Shown: positions 17,699 to 25,913, numbered from the stretch's first letter. The stretch: 64,000 nt of DNA from Hydrogenophaga sp. NFH-34 (GCF_021401345.1 NZ_JACBGE010000013.1:62001-126000); one strand, 5' to 3'. A program made the numbers and translations. The notes: generated by a model not told the origin, from the sequence alone.

Positions 17699-18349
17699 TC
17701 AAGCCGCTACCGCTTCCGGCGTCCAAATCTTGGCCGGATAGGGATAGGCGGTGAGTACGTCACTGCGGATCAGGGAGCCCAGCGCCAAGGTCAGCGCCGG
17801 CACGTCGATGGCGAGCCGATGACCTTCCAGTCGCCCGAGGGCGAACGGAAGGCGGGCCAACATTTCGCGGGTTTGCAGCAGTTCCAGCACGGTCTCGCGC
17901 CAGTGATCGAGCAGCGGCAACGGGCAGGTGTCCCGCACCAGCGTCCACAGGCGGTCAAGCCGGTGGGCGCTGCCGCGTGGCAGCAGTGCGAGCGCGCTGG
18001 CGTTGGCCTTGTCGGGCTTCACGCAGCGGCGGTCGAACAGCCACACGTTGGAGAGCGATCCGAACAGCGTTCGTCGGTAGGCGCGTGTCATGCGCTTTTC
18101 CAGACGATCGACGTTGCCGACGAACACCGGGACGCTGCCGCCCTGGTCGGTGATGACGTGAAACTGGTCCAACCCCTGCTCGTCGCGCCCGAGGGTCAGG
18201 CGAGCAAGGAACTGCTGGACGGCGGTGTCCCGCGCCCAGATCGAGAGGAAGACGAGGTTGCCTTGGTCATCGCCGACGCAAGCGTCGGCCATCACGTCGG
18301 GGCATTCGTCTATGCGATACAGCGTGGTGGAAGAAGTGTCTGCGGGCAT
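17699..18349 (-). CDS. conserved ICE protein, unknown function
   Basis: A 216-residue soluble protein without signal peptide or membrane segment. The N-terminal part (about 20-90) alternates hydrophobic and charged residues (NLVFLSIWARD, VPVFVGNVDRLEKRM), the rest is helical and leucine-rich. Start 18349 follows a GGACACCACC-type ribosome region and the leader hairpin at 18382-18414; upstream the frame loses coding character. I do not recognise a domain. Confidence 0.75.
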   Translation of the reverse strand: MPADTSSTTLYRIDECPDVMADACVGDDQGNLVFLSIWARDTAVQQFLARLTLGRDEQGLDQFHVITDQGGSVPVFVGNVDRLEKRMTRAYRRTLFGSLSNVWLFDRRCVKPDKANASALALLPRGSAHRLDRLWTLVRDTCPLPLLDHWRETVLELLQTREMLARLPFALGRLEGHRLAIDVPALTLALGSLIRSDVLTAYPYPAKIWTPEAVAA

Positions 18350-18381
18350 GGTGGTGTCCTCGGATGAACGGGAACAGCACC

Positions 18382-18414
18382 GCCCGCTGGGGCAAGTACT
18401 GCCCCTGGGGGTGG
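18382..18414 (-). promoter_or_regulatory. 5' leader hairpin
   Basis: In the coding direction CCACCCCCAGGGGC and GCCCCAGCGGGC form a stem with a short loop (AGTACTT), 33 bases before the start at 18349. Same design as the other accessory-gene leaders. Confidence 0.55.
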
Positions 18415-18425
18415 AAGAAAATCGC

Positions 18426-18686
18426 TCAGTCCGGCTCGAACTGCCGGGTGTGCGGGTTGAAGTGAAGCGCCTCATCTACCGCGGTGATCGGCGTGAAGCC
18501 CTCCAGGTAGAGGTTGTTGAGGTACTGGTCGCGGTAGGTCAGTGCCTGCCGCGCCTGCTCCTCAGTGAGGCCGTTGCTGATGAAGTACTCCAGTATTTCC
18601 TCGTCGGAGGACTCTTCGTCGTTGGACAAACTCCCTTCAACGAGCTTCAACAGCGAGGGCGGGAGCGCGGCCAGGATCGGGTCCAT
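18426..18686 (-). CDS. small acidic protein, unknown
   Basis: An 86-residue acidic protein with a SNDEESSDEEILEY stretch in the middle and no membrane segment or Cys. It begins 16 bases after the upstream gene with a GGAGGAACC ribosome site, so the two form a pair. Function unknown. Confidence 0.7.
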   Translation of the reverse strand: MDPILAALPPSLLKLVEGSLSNDEESSDEEILEYFISNGLTEEQARQALTYRDQYLNNLYLEGFTPITAVDEALHFNPHTRQFEPD

Positions 18687-18702
18687 GTCGGTTCCTCCTG
18701 GC

Positions 18703-19110
18703 TCAGACGATCTGCGCCGCGGCGGTTGCCGCGACGACCGTGGGTGTGCGCCGCCGTGCGTGGTGGGCGCGAACGCCTGCGCGCCAGTCGGCGGACTGCT
18801 CCGGTGCGAGATCCAGATAGGACAGCGGGCACGAGTAGTAGTACGGGTGCATGGCCTCGTCCAGTGGCTTGTAGCCCCACTGGTCGCCGCTGCGTTCGAG
18901 CAGATCGCAGCGGATGTAGCGCAGGGATTGGCCCGGCTCCAGATGACGATGCACGCCTTCGACCTTGGCCATCACTTCCGCGACGGACCAGAGGACGTTG
19001 CCGCGCAGCGCGTGGGCGATGACCTTCACGCTGGCGCGCTCGGTCTCTTGCGGTGTGATCAGTTCCGCGATCAGTTCAGACCGCGACTGAGGTGAGAAGT
19101 ACCAGCCCAT
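18703..19110 (-). CDS. conserved ICE protein, unknown (DUF6927-like)
   Basis: A 135-residue protein starting MGWYFSPQSR, a beginning I associate with DUF6927 proteins of proteobacterial ICEs. Helical N-terminal half, aromatic HPYYYSCPLSYLDL segment near residue 90, basic C-terminal tail. GGAGGCC lies seven bases before the start, and a structured leader precedes it at 19134-19180. Confidence 0.75.
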   Translation of the reverse strand: MGWYFSPQSRSELIAELITPQETERASVKVIAHALRGNVLWSVAEVMAKVEGVHRHLEPGQSLRYIRCDLLERSGDQWGYKPLDEAMHPYYYSCPLSYLDLAPEQSADWRAGVRAHHARRRTPTVVAATAAAQIV

Positions 19111-19133
19111 GAGAGGCCTCCTGAAAAGTAGAG

Positions 19134-19180
19134 CCGGAGGCCTCCCCCGCGGGGAGGAGCCCCCAGCGGGTGATGAAAAG
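19134..19180 (-). promoter_or_regulatory. 5' leader hairpin
   Basis: In the coding direction TTCATCACCCGC leads into two nested G/C stems (CTGGGGGCTCCTCCCC and GCGGGGGAGGCC). It is one of the shared leaders and starts with the common entry ATCAnCCC. Confidence 0.6.
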
Positions 19181-19214
19181 CCGCAAGTGCGGCGAAGGAA
19201 CCTATGCTTTGCCT

Positions 19215-19556
19215 TCAGTCCCAGTCGTCATCGTCGCGATCACAACCGGCCGGGCAGTAGCCGAACTCGATCCCGTGAGAGCAATAGCCATGCTCCGCGT
19301 TCCAGTCCTGGGTTTCCTGCCGTTCGGCAGGCGTTGCGTAGTCCCATTCCTGGGTCGCGATTTCCAGGGCCTGAGCCCGCTGGCTTTCCGGCAACCGACT
19401 GGCTTGCGCGTCGATTTCCGAACTGAAAAGCGTGACCCAGTGGTCCCAGGACAGGCCGCAACCACGCTGGGCGTGCTCGGCGGCCGTCTTGCAGACAGCG
19501 CGCCACGCGGGTTCATCCAACGTGGAACGGGGGGTATCGATAGCGATGGTGGACAT
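19215..19556 (-). CDS. small protein with Cys-rich C-terminus, unknown
   Basis: A 113-residue protein. The C-terminal third contains three Cys and two His (HGYCSHGIEFGYCPAGC) followed by an acidic DRDDDDWD tail, so it may bind a metal ion. Start 19556 comes just after a GGAGGTC ribosome site; the longer frame runs through the leader hairpins. No known family recognised. Confidence 0.72.
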   Translation of the reverse strand: MSTIAIDTPRSTLDEPAWRAVCKTAAEHAQRGCGLSWDHWVTLFSSEIDAQASRLPESQRAQALEIATQEWDYATPAERQETQDWNAEHGYCSHGIEFGYCPAGCDRDDDDWD

Positions 19557-19578
19557 GATGGAGACCTCCAGAAGAAAG

Positions 19579-19644
19579 CCGGAGCCTCCCCCGCATGGGG
19601 AAGAAACCCCGGCGGGTGGATGAAGAACACCGCGGATGCGGTGT
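19579..19644 (-). promoter_or_regulatory. 5' leader, two hairpins
   Basis: In the coding direction the element begins with a perfect CACCGC/GCGGTG hairpin (19629-19644), then ATCCACCCGCCGGGG pairing with the CCCCATGCGGGGG block. It shares the hairpin order of the longest leaders but lacks their three upstream stems. Confidence 0.6.
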
Positions 19645-19650
19645 CTGTGT

Positions 19651-20340
19651 TCACGCAGGTTGCAGTTCGGCCTGGCGGCTCCACTCCTGCGTCTTGAAGT
19701 CCAGCGCGTAGCCCAGTTCACCCAGGCGGGCGATCTGCGCGCGCAGGGTGCGGCGATCGATGGTCGAATCCAGTTTCACGGACTCGCCCAGCGGCCAGAG
19801 CAGCCCGAACAGTGCGGCGTCGCCATCTTCGGTGCTGCCGGGGGCAGCAGCCGCAGCGGGCGTCGGCGCATCCACACCAAAAGGCGTGGTATCGATCAGC
19901 GGGTCCGCGGACGCCTGCGCGGATGCGGGCTTGGCGGGTCTGGATGCCTTGGCGGGCTTGGCCGGCGTTGCCGCAGACTGCGCGCCCAGTTCTTCATCGA
20001 GCGGATCGACTTCCTGGGTGGTGAAGCTGCGTGCTTCGTCACGGCTCAGTTTGTCGATGCCGTTGAGCGTCATTCCGTCCAGGTTGGCACGGATCTCGAA
20101 CCGCATGCCGTCGCCGACGGGATAGGACTTCGGGAAGATGTAGCGGATGACGAACTCCCCGTCGTATTTGCCTTCGGGGTACTGCTCCAGCTCCGCATCC
20201 TTCACCGCGAACTTGCCGATGGGGGTGACAAGTCGGCCGACGTTGAAAGGGCCGTTTCTTCCGCGGATCGTGCGCAGCGTGAGTTGGCCTGGGACGGTGA
20301 TGGGCGAACCCGATTGCTCGGGCGCCGATGTGACTGCCAT
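19651..20340 (-). CDS. DUF3275 family protein
   Basis: A 229-residue protein. The N-terminal 110 residues (PGQLTLRTIRGRNGPFNVGRL and following) match my memory of DUF3275, an ICE-borne family of unknown function with an OB-like beta pattern. A low-complexity Ala/Pro/Lys linker (about 115-170) joins a C-terminal part. It follows the DUF3577 gene across a terminator; the pair may act together in ICE DNA metabolism, which is inferred. Confidence 0.82.
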   Translation of the reverse strand: MAVTSAPEQSGSPITVPGQLTLRTIRGRNGPFNVGRLVTPIGKFAVKDAELEQYPEGKYDGEFVIRYIFPKSYPVGDGMRFEIRANLDGMTLNGIDKLSRDEARSFTTQEVDPLDEELGAQSAATPAKPAKASRPAKPASAQASADPLIDTTPFGVDAPTPAAAAAPGSTEDGDAALFGLLWPLGESVKLDSTIDRRTLRAQIARLGELGYALDFKTQEWSRQAELQPA

Positions 20341-20362
20341 GATGGTTCTCCTTGGGGAATAG

Positions 20363-20394
20363 GAAAAAGGCAAGGCCCCGTGAGGGGCCATGCC
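20363..20394 (-). terminator. intrinsic terminator after the DUF3577 gene
   Basis: A GGCA-GGCCCC/GGGGCC-TGCC stem followed on the minus strand by TTTTT lies four bases beyond the stop at 20398. Confidence 0.75.
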
Positions 20395-20397
20395 GGA

Positions 20398-21315
20398 TCA
20401 GAACGAAGCAGCCAATGCCGGCTCCTGCTCCTCGACTTCACCTGCGGGCTCGCGCTCGGCGGGCTCGACGGGCTGGTCGGCAGCGGTGTCGGCGGCAACC
20501 TCGGCTTCGGGCGCGGGTGCGTCCTCGGCTTGCGGCGCCTCGGCTTGCGCCTGGCTCGTCGGATAGACCTGGGTGCCGTCGATCTTGATGAGACCGATGT
20601 GAACCAGCGTCGATTCCAGGCTCGCTCCCGGTTCCCCGGCGCGCTCGCCCTTGGTGCGGATGTACGGATCGATCTTCATGTCGTTCAGACGGAAGGCGAT
20701 CAGCACCTTGCGGTCCCCTTCGATGGCCTGCACGCACCGGCGAACCAGGTGCTCGGCTTCAGGGGTGGCGACGATGGTGTCGAAGTACCGATATTCCGGT
20801 TCACCGACAGGTCCGGCCAGCGCCGCGACGCAGCACGACAGGAACGGATCGCCATCCTTGGGGGAGACGTCCTTCGGACGGCTGAGGTAGCCGATGCCGC
20901 GGGTGATCAGCTCGTGCTGCTTGATCGAGGCCAGTTCGGCCCGGTCAAGCGGCTCGGCCTTGAGCAGTCGCGCCTTCAGAGACGCGGCGGCCTGGCCCTT
21001 GTGCTCACCCTTGTCGCGGATGTACGCATCGCCCCAGAGGTCGCCGAGGCGGAAGCGCACCAGCGGCCGCTGCTTGGGATCGTCAACGCCGATGTAGCGC
21101 TCGACCAGTTTCTTGGCCTCGGCACCCGAGACCTTGACGTCGAAGTAGCGGTAGCTGGGGTCCTTGGCGGAACCGACCAGCGCGGCGATGGTGCATGCCA
21201 GGAAGGGCTGCGCGCGGCGGCCGCCCCGGACGGGAACCTCGCGGGCACGCTGGATGTAGCCGATGCCCGAGGTGTGAAGGTCGAAATACGATTTCTCGTT
21301 GGACGTGGTGCTCAT
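20398..21315 (-). CDS. DUF3577 / STY4534-family ICE replication protein, duplicated
   Basis: A 305-residue protein made of two similar units. Unit 1 (about 15-118) and unit 2 (about 137-235) both run GIGY, then a charged turn, FLxC, YRYFD, a helix, FRLxD, IRxKGE. This is the STY4534/DUF3577 family annotated as an ICE replication protein. The last 60 residues are acidic and low-complexity, like the tail of single-strand binding proteins. Start 21315 is set by GGAGA and the leader element at 21353-21541. Confidence 0.82.
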   Translation of the reverse strand: MSTTSNEKSYFDLHTSGIGYIQRAREVPVRGGRRAQPFLACTIAALVGSAKDPSYRYFDVKVSGAEAKKLVERYIGVDDPKQRPLVRFRLGDLWGDAYIRDKGEHKGQAAASLKARLLKAEPLDRAELASIKQHELITRGIGYLSRPKDVSPKDGDPFLSCCVAALAGPVGEPEYRYFDTIVATPEAEHLVRRCVQAIEGDRKVLIAFRLNDMKIDPYIRTKGERAGEPGASLESTLVHIGLIKIDGTQVYPTSQAQAEAPQAEDAPAPEAEVAADTAADQPVEPAEREPAGEVEEQEPALAASF

Positions 21316-21352
21316 GGTGAATCTCCATTGGGATGAAGCGGAGACACACCGG

Positions 21353-21541
21353 CCCCACGCATGCGGGGAAAGGTGCGTAACCCCGCGGTGGGTTGATAAG
21401 GCGAAAGCATCCGCCACCAGAACTGGTGGCCGCTCGCGGATGGATGCGGTGCGAGCTGGCTCGGTCACGCAGTGGGAACTGCGCGGCAACCTCGAAGACC
21501 GATGGTTGCCTGGCATGTCGCTGACAACGTCAGCAGGCATG
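21353..21541 (-). ncRNA. structured 5' leader element, copy 1
   Basis: Read in the coding direction this holds five stems in a fixed order. Stem a (21541-21514) has a CATGCC/GACATG base and a GCTGAC/GTCAGC top. Stem b (21510-21485) is GGCAACC/GGTTGCC. Stem c (21483-21468) is CGCAGT/ACTGCG. Stem d (21430-21413) is GCCACCAG/CTGGTGGC. Stem e (21396-21353) starts ATCAACCCACCG. The same order recurs at three other places before other genes, with different bases but kept pairing. It may be the proteobacterial radC RNA motif; I could not check. Confidence 0.65.
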
Positions 21542-21578
21542 GGGGCAGCATGTCCGGGCCTCGCGCGCGCGGCAGCAA

Positions 21579-22097
21579 TCAATCGGCATCCGGGTGTTTC
21601 CCTTTGTCCGCACCGCCCAGTGCTTGCCACAGGCACTTAGGGCCGCGCAGGTGGTCGGGGGTGTCAGCGCGGGGACGGCTGGGGCGGCTCCAGGCGCCGC
21701 CGCCGCGTACGCCGACCAGCCGCCAGCCGGCGGCGCGCAGGCTGGCACCACCTTCATCGGGCAAGGTGTAGGTGATCAGCCGCGTGTAGCCCAGGGCCTT
21801 GGCCGCCTTCCAGGCCGCGCCGTAGAGCTTGCTGCAGGCGTTCGGTGCGCCATCGGTGCAGACGCGGGTGACTTCGAGCGTCCAGCCGTCATCCAGGTGG
21901 CGGGCGACCGGGCGGCCAACGATGGCCACGCCGCAGATGCCATCGGTGGCGGACAGCGCGACCGCCAGGGCGAACTTCGCTCCTTGAACCGGACGATGGT
22001 GGCGGTGGTGCTCCTGCACGAAGGCATTGGCGCAGCGCAGAGACACCGGCAGCAGTCGCAGCGATGGCGAGGTCGATGGCCCGTCCATGGCCGTCAA
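21579..22097 (-). CDS. XF1762 family protein
   Basis: A 172-residue protein that resembles the XF1762 family of phages and ICEs. The core CGVAIVGRPVAR and the later ACSKLYGAAWKAAKALGY look like strands and the acetyl-CoA helix of a GNAT fold, but catalysis is unproven. It overlaps the PAPS-reductase-like gene by four bases (ATGA), so both are probably made together. Confidence 0.82.
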   Translation of the reverse strand: MTAMDGPSTSPSLRLLPVSLRCANAFVQEHHRHHRPVQGAKFALAVALSATDGICGVAIVGRPVARHLDDGWTLEVTRVCTDGAPNACSKLYGAAWKAAKALGYTRLITYTLPDEGGASLRAAGWRLVGVRGGGAWSRPSRPRADTPDHLRGPKCLWQALGGADKGKHPDAD

Positions 22098-22936
22098 TCA
22101 CCGCAGAAGCAGGCGATCGGCTCCTCGGCGGCGTCGAACAGATCGCCCTGGTCGGCGGCGAAGCGCGCTAGATCGGCGTAGCTGGGGCCATCGGCGCGGA
22201 ACCGGGCACCGCTGGGCTTGCTTGCCAGGTTCAGCGATTCCATGCGAATCCACCACACGGCGGCCTCGGGCCGGGCCTTGATGAGGGCCAGGCGCTGCCC
22301 GCGCGGTTTCAGGAAACACAGGTCGCAGTTGCCTTCGAGCGTGCGCCCGTTCACCGTCAACAGGTCGAGGTCGAACGCTTGCGCCTGCCAGAAGGCGCCC
22401 ACGTCTCGCACGGTGACGCCGGCATCCGCAAGCGGCACGCACATGGTCTCGTGGGTCGATTCGGTGGAATGGCCGCGCGCACGAATCTTGGCGACGCGGC
22501 GCTGCTCGTCGGCACGAATGCCGATCATCTGGTCCCAATCGGTCCAGCCCAGATGCCGCAGGTAGCGGTGCATCGGGCGGATCTTCAGGCTGGTCGTGCA
22601 GCCGCGCGCGACGGGATTGGGCAGGTACTGGCGCTTGCGGATCAGCGCCTCGAACGGCTCGCCCTGGCGGCTGGCCCGATCGAAGTCCACCAGCGTGAAG
22701 CCTGGCTCCGTGGGCAGGTATTCCAGCCAGTGGATCGGCACCTGCCAGTGCGCGCCGCAGTCGCGCACAAAGCGCAGGGTCGCTTTCACCTCCTTGCCGG
22801 TGTTGGCGAAGCAGACCACAGTGTCGGCAGGCAGGCCGCCATTGGCCTGCAACACGCGCCAGAGCATGTAGGCGCTGGTGCGCCCGCCCGAGAAGCTGAT
22901 GCAGGTCGGTTGGGTGATCTTGAACGGGTCGTGCAT
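22094..22936 (-). CDS. PAPS-reductase-like ATP pyrophosphatase family protein
   Basis: A 280-residue protein with the PP-loop SGGRTS at residues 16-21, which binds ATP in adenosine phosphosulfate reductases and tRNA/DNA thiolation enzymes. Later Cys residues (VARGCTTS, NCDLCF and a terminal CFCGD) could bind sulfur or a metal cluster. Start 22936 is the first Met of the motif-bearing frame after GGAGAC. Mobile-element members of this family have no settled function; nucleotide or base modification is possible. Coupled with the XF1762 gene. Confidence 0.82.
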   Translation of the reverse strand: MHDPFKITQPTCISFSGGRTSAYMLWRVLQANGGLPADTVVCFANTGKEVKATLRFVRDCGAHWQVPIHWLEYLPTEPGFTLVDFDRASRQGEPFEALIRKRQYLPNPVARGCTTSLKIRPMHRYLRHLGWTDWDQMIGIRADEQRRVAKIRARGHSTESTHETMCVPLADAGVTVRDVGAFWQAQAFDLDLLTVNGRTLEGNCDLCFLKPRGQRLALIKARPEAAVWWIRMESLNLASKPSGARFRADGPSYADLARFAADQGDLFDAAEEPIACFCGD

Positions 22937-23030
22937 GCGATCGTCTCCGGGGGTAGGTCGGCGGGCGGGCCGACGCGGCGGGCCATGGCGGCCGGAGACG
23001 AGCACGCACGCGGCGAATGCCGCGGTGCGG

Positions 23031-23058
23031 AAAAAAGGAAGCCCCCAAGAAGGGGGCC
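23031..23058 (-). terminator. intrinsic terminator
   Basis: On the minus strand GCCCCC/GGGGGC with a five-base loop is followed by CTTCCTTTTTT. It lies about 27 bases beyond the stop of the DUF3085 gene. Confidence 0.72.
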
Positions 23059-23084
23059 GTGAGGGGATGGCGGTAGTCGTTGCG

Positions 23085-23438
23085 CTACACCGATGGCACC
23101 ACCTCCAGCGACAGGTGCGTCGTGGTGGCGGACAGCATCAGATCGTCCGTGCCGTGCAGGACGCGTGCGAAAACGCCTTCCTTCGGGTCGAAGAACTCGC
23201 CGAAGTCGTCGCCACCCAGCTCCGCGCGCGCCAGTTCCCACCAGTCGTCAAACGGGTCGGTATCCGGGTTGCAGCCGACGGCATAGGCCAGCAGCTTCAC
23301 GCGGCCATCGGGACGGCGCTCTCCCTGCTCGGCGAGGAAGTACACGCCCTGGTCCTTGGCGAGGACGACGCGGCATTGGTTGGCAACGGCCTCGGCCAGC
23401 ACGGGGCGCAGGTCGGAGCCTTTGAATCGAAGTGACAT
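23085..23438 (-). CDS. DUF3085 family protein
   Basis: A 117-residue soluble protein matching my memory of DUF3085 (MSLRFKGSDLRPVLAEA; GCNPDTDPFDDWWELARAELGGDDF). The conserved acidic and Trp-rich centre is the family hallmark; function unknown, frequent in ICEs and phages. It is a single-gene unit with a terminator on each side. Confidence 0.82.
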   Translation of the reverse strand: MSLRFKGSDLRPVLAEAVANQCRVVLAKDQGVYFLAEQGERRPDGRVKLLAYAVGCNPDTDPFDDWWELARAELGGDDFGEFFDPKEGVFARVLHGTDDLMLSATTTHLSLEVVPSV

Positions 23439-23451
23439 GGTTCATCTCCTG

Positions 23452-23487
23452 AAAAAAAGGCCCTCCACCCGAACGGATGAAAGGCCT
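23452..23487 (-). terminator. intrinsic terminator
   Basis: On the minus strand an AGGCC/GGCCT based hairpin with a long loop is followed by TTTTTTT, 50 bases after the stop at 23537. Confidence 0.65.
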
Positions 23488-23536
23488 ATGGGGCAAGTCG
23501 CCGGTAGGCTGTGGAGTCAGCCGTTTGCCTCGCACG

Positions 23537-24349
23537 TCATGCCGCAACCGCCTGGCGGCGCCGGGGAGCCTTGGCGTCGATCACGCTCACGTCGATCAGG
23601 CGCCAGCGCCCGTCGTCGATAAGCCGTTCCAGCACTTCACCGAGCATGTCGAAATACACCTCGTCGTGCCGATCGACCATCTCGCCGTCGCGGCGCAGCT
23701 CAACCACGTAGGTGTCGCCGCCGCGGTCGTAGAGGATCGTCACCTGGCCCTCGAACTTCGCGGTCGAAACCGTGAAGCTGATCGCCGGGGGTGTCTCGAT
23801 GATCTTGGACGGTTTCGGATCGACCCAGGTGAAGTCGCGGGCACCCGCATCGACCAGCATGTGGGTGATGCGCCGGAACCCGTCGGGAGCCGGCATTTCC
23901 TCCAACTGCTGGATGAGCTGCCCCAGTTCCATGCACTGCGGCTCAGGGATGGGCAGCTTGGCAGGCGCGGAGCCGAGGATGTGCCTGGTGATGGTGTAGG
24001 GAACACCGTCCGCGGTCTTCTCGGTGATCACTTCCGGGGTGTCAGCGCGCAAGCCGTCGAAGCGGCGGCGGGCATACGGTTGGACATGCACCTTGGCGCC
24101 TTCGCTGGGAACGGTGGTCACCAGGTTGGGATCGAGCACCGCGAACTCGCTGGGCTTGAGCTTGACGACGATGGCGTCGTCGTTGGCCGCGACCACCTTG
24201 CCGTCGAAAGGCTTGGGATCGATAGCGAAACCCAGCGTCGAGGACTGCGGCTGATCATCGAACACGCGGTACTTGAACGACCGCACGTTGCGGGGCACAT
24301 GGCCTGCGACAAGCGAAGGCATCATGGATTTGATGAGGGAACGGTCCAT
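23537..24349 (-). CDS. conserved ICE protein, unknown
   Basis: A 270-residue soluble protein. The first 100 residues are beta-rich (FKYRVFDDQPQSSTLGFAI; DDAIVVKLKPSEFAVLD), the middle has a helix-rich part with an acidic MELGQLIQQLEEM, and the C-terminus ends in a basic RRRQAVAA. Start 24349 follows GGAGA; the longer frame crosses the structured leader. No family recognised. Confidence 0.75.
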   Translation of the reverse strand: MDRSLIKSMMPSLVAGHVPRNVRSFKYRVFDDQPQSSTLGFAIDPKPFDGKVVAANDDAIVVKLKPSEFAVLDPNLVTTVPSEGAKVHVQPYARRRFDGLRADTPEVITEKTADGVPYTITRHILGSAPAKLPIPEPQCMELGQLIQQLEEMPAPDGFRRITHMLVDAGARDFTWVDPKPSKIIETPPAISFTVSTAKFEGQVTILYDRGGDTYVVELRRDGEMVDRHDEVYFDMLGEVLERLIDDGRWRLIDVSVIDAKAPRRRQAVAA

Positions 24350-24370
24350 GGGAATCTCCTTGAGGAAGAA

Positions 24371-24520
24371 CAAGGGATTCCCCGCCCGCAAGGGAGAGGT
24401 CCCTTGTGGGTGAATGGACGCGGTGCGTCCGTAGGAAGAAACGACCAGCACGGTTTCCAGTGCTTGCAGCCTCGAAGGTCTCGGCTGCCTGGGCATGTGT
24501 CGGCAACGCCGACGAACATG
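24371..24520 (-). ncRNA. structured 5' leader element, copy 2
   Basis: Stem order in the coding direction matches copy 1: stem a at 24520-24494 (GTCGGC/GCCGAC top), stem b at 24488-24466 (GCAGCC/GGCTGC with a GAGACCTTCGA loop), stem c at 24464-24447 (AGCAC/GTGCT), stem d at 24430-24416 (GGACGC/GCGTCC, perfect), stem e at 24410-24371 starting ACCCACAAGGG. Stem sequences differ from copy 1 while pairing is kept. Confidence 0.65.
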
Positions 24521-24604
24521 GGGGCAATGATGGCCCTGGGCCGGGCTACCCGCCCGCATGAAACGGCACTGCGCCGCACCCGGTTTTCCTGCGCTGCGGG
24601 CAAG

Positions 24605-24626
24605 AAAAAGCCCCTCGAAAGGGGCT
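24605..24626 (-). terminator. intrinsic terminator
   Basis: AGCCCC/GGGGCT stem followed on the minus strand by TTTTTC, seven bases beyond the stop at 24634. Confidence 0.8.
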
Positions 24627-24633
24627 GGTTGGG

Positions 24634-24912
24634 TCAAGCTTCGTACACGAAGTAGTGTTCGCGCTGACGCGGGAAGAAGACATGCTTCCACGTGTCGCCG
24701 CTGGTGTTGCCACCGTCGAAGACGACCATTTCGTAGTCATCAATGTCGGAGTCCACCAGGTCGTCGCTGACGATATGGCGCATGTGCAGCATGCCGTGCG
24801 TGCGCTCGAATACCAGGATCTGGCCGATGGCATCGTCCTGGCCCATGGCGTTGACGCAGGCTCCAAGCTGGTGCTCGAAGTCGGGTGCGCGCGAAATGAG
24901 GTCGGGGAACAT
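24634..24912 (-). CDS. small acidic protein, unknown
   Basis: A 92-residue protein, acidic in the centre (SDDLVDSDIDDYEMVVFDGG) and ending REHYFVYEA. Start 24912 follows AGGAGC and a hairpin at 24936-24966. No known family recognised. It is its own transcription unit by the terminator beyond it. Confidence 0.72.
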   Translation of the reverse strand: MFPDLISRAPDFEHQLGACVNAMGQDDAIGQILVFERTHGMLHMRHIVSDDLVDSDIDDYEMVVFDGGNTSGDTWKHVFFPRQREHYFVYEA

Positions 24913-24935
24913 GAGGTTGCTCCTATGAAAATGGA

Positions 24936-24966
24936 CCAGCCCGGCTCCTCGGGGGAGACGGGCTGG
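24936..24966 (-). promoter_or_regulatory. hairpin before the 92-residue protein gene
   Basis: CCAGCCCG/CGGGCTGG is a perfect eight-base stem 24 bases before the start codon at 24912. Without a clear T-run it reads better as a leader hairpin than as a terminator of the upstream gene. Confidence 0.5.
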
Positions 24967-25007
24967 CATGAGGGGACAAAGAGGATGACTGGCGCGTCGT
25001 GCGGCTG

Positions 25008-25745
25008 CTAGGACTCAGCCAGCGGCAGGCCCAGCAGCGCAGGTGCGTCGGCGTCGAGGATCAGGATGCGCACATCGGCCTGGCCAGCCAGGTCAAGGAT
25101 GTTCGCCAGGTCGTCCGGCATGCCCTTGTTCCGGTGCTCCTGCCGAAGCTGCTCGACGGTGATGCCCTCGGCGTGCTCCAGGTTCTGGTCCGTCCAGGGC
25201 GTGGAAATCAGCTTGACGCCGATCGCCGGGCTGTACGGCACCCGGAAGGCGATGAACAGCATGGCCTCCGGCGTGGCGAGGTCCGCCAGGTTGGCGAGGT
25301 AGTGCCAGGTATCGACCGTGATGTGCTCACGGCTGATCTCCCAGCACCGGCTGTAGTAGCCGGTCTCGAAACTCAGGCGCTGCGCGACTTCCCGCGCGGC
25401 CTCGGCCGAATAGGTGTCACCGATGTGGACCGGACGACCGTCGAAGTCATCGCCATGGATGGCGTAGACCACGGCCCCAATCACGCCTTCCCCGCTGAGG
25501 CATTCACCGGCATCGCATTCGGCCAGCACCTCGGCACTCACGGGTTGGGGGCCATTGCTGACCAGGGCGAAATCGTTGGTGACGATGCAGGACGACGAAA
25601 CCAGTTCCTCGTCGGAGAGGTGATCTTGGCTCGCGTGGATGTTTCGCCAGACGTGCGGGCTTCCATCGTCGTAGCTGATGGACAGCGTGCGGACGATTTT
25701 CAGATTCCAGTAGCCGCGAAGAAAGGGGTTAGTTTTCTGAGACAT
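25008..25745 (-). CDS. conserved ICE protein, unknown (DUF5983-like)
   Basis: A 245-residue soluble protein. A central segment TYSAEAAREVAQRLSFETGYYSRCWEIS has the look of the DUF5983 region seen in ICE and plasmid proteins; I hold this loosely. The C-terminal 60 residues are helical. Start 25745 follows GGAGAG and a shared leader at 25776-25811. Confidence 0.7.
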   Translation of the reverse strand: MSQKTNPFLRGYWNLKIVRTLSISYDDGSPHVWRNIHASQDHLSDEELVSSSCIVTNDFALVSNGPQPVSAEVLAECDAGECLSGEGVIGAVVYAIHGDDFDGRPVHIGDTYSAEAAREVAQRLSFETGYYSRCWEISREHITVDTWHYLANLADLATPEAMLFIAFRVPYSPAIGVKLISTPWTDQNLEHAEGITVEQLRQEHRNKGMPDDLANILDLAGQADVRILILDADAPALLGLPLAES

Positions 25746-25775
25746 GGGAACTCTCCAGATTGAATATTGGAGCCA

Positions 25776-25811
25776 ATTCCCGTCACCGGGAATCGGACCC
25801 GGTGGGTTGAA
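25776..25811 (-). promoter_or_regulatory. 5' leader hairpin
   Basis: In the coding direction TCAACCCACCGGG followed by ATTCCCGGTGACGGGAAT: the ACCGGG/CCCGGT pair and the second ATTCCCG/CGGGAAT pair are alternative or stacked stems. The entry TCAACCCAC is nearly identical to that of copies 1 and 4. Confidence 0.6.
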
Positions 25812-25881
25812 AATGGAAAAAGCGTCAGGCAATGCTGACCATGGCGTTGGCAGCACTGCGCTGGACGGCGGGAAATAAATT

Positions 25882-25913
25882 GAGGGACATGGCCTCGTGG
25901 GCGCATGTCCCTC
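25882..25913 (-). terminator. hairpin after the 130-residue protein gene
   Basis: GAGGGACATG/CATGTCCCTC is a perfect ten-base stem, 43 bases beyond the stop at 25956, followed on the minus strand by AATTTATTTC. Probably a terminator although the T-run is broken. Confidence 0.5.
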
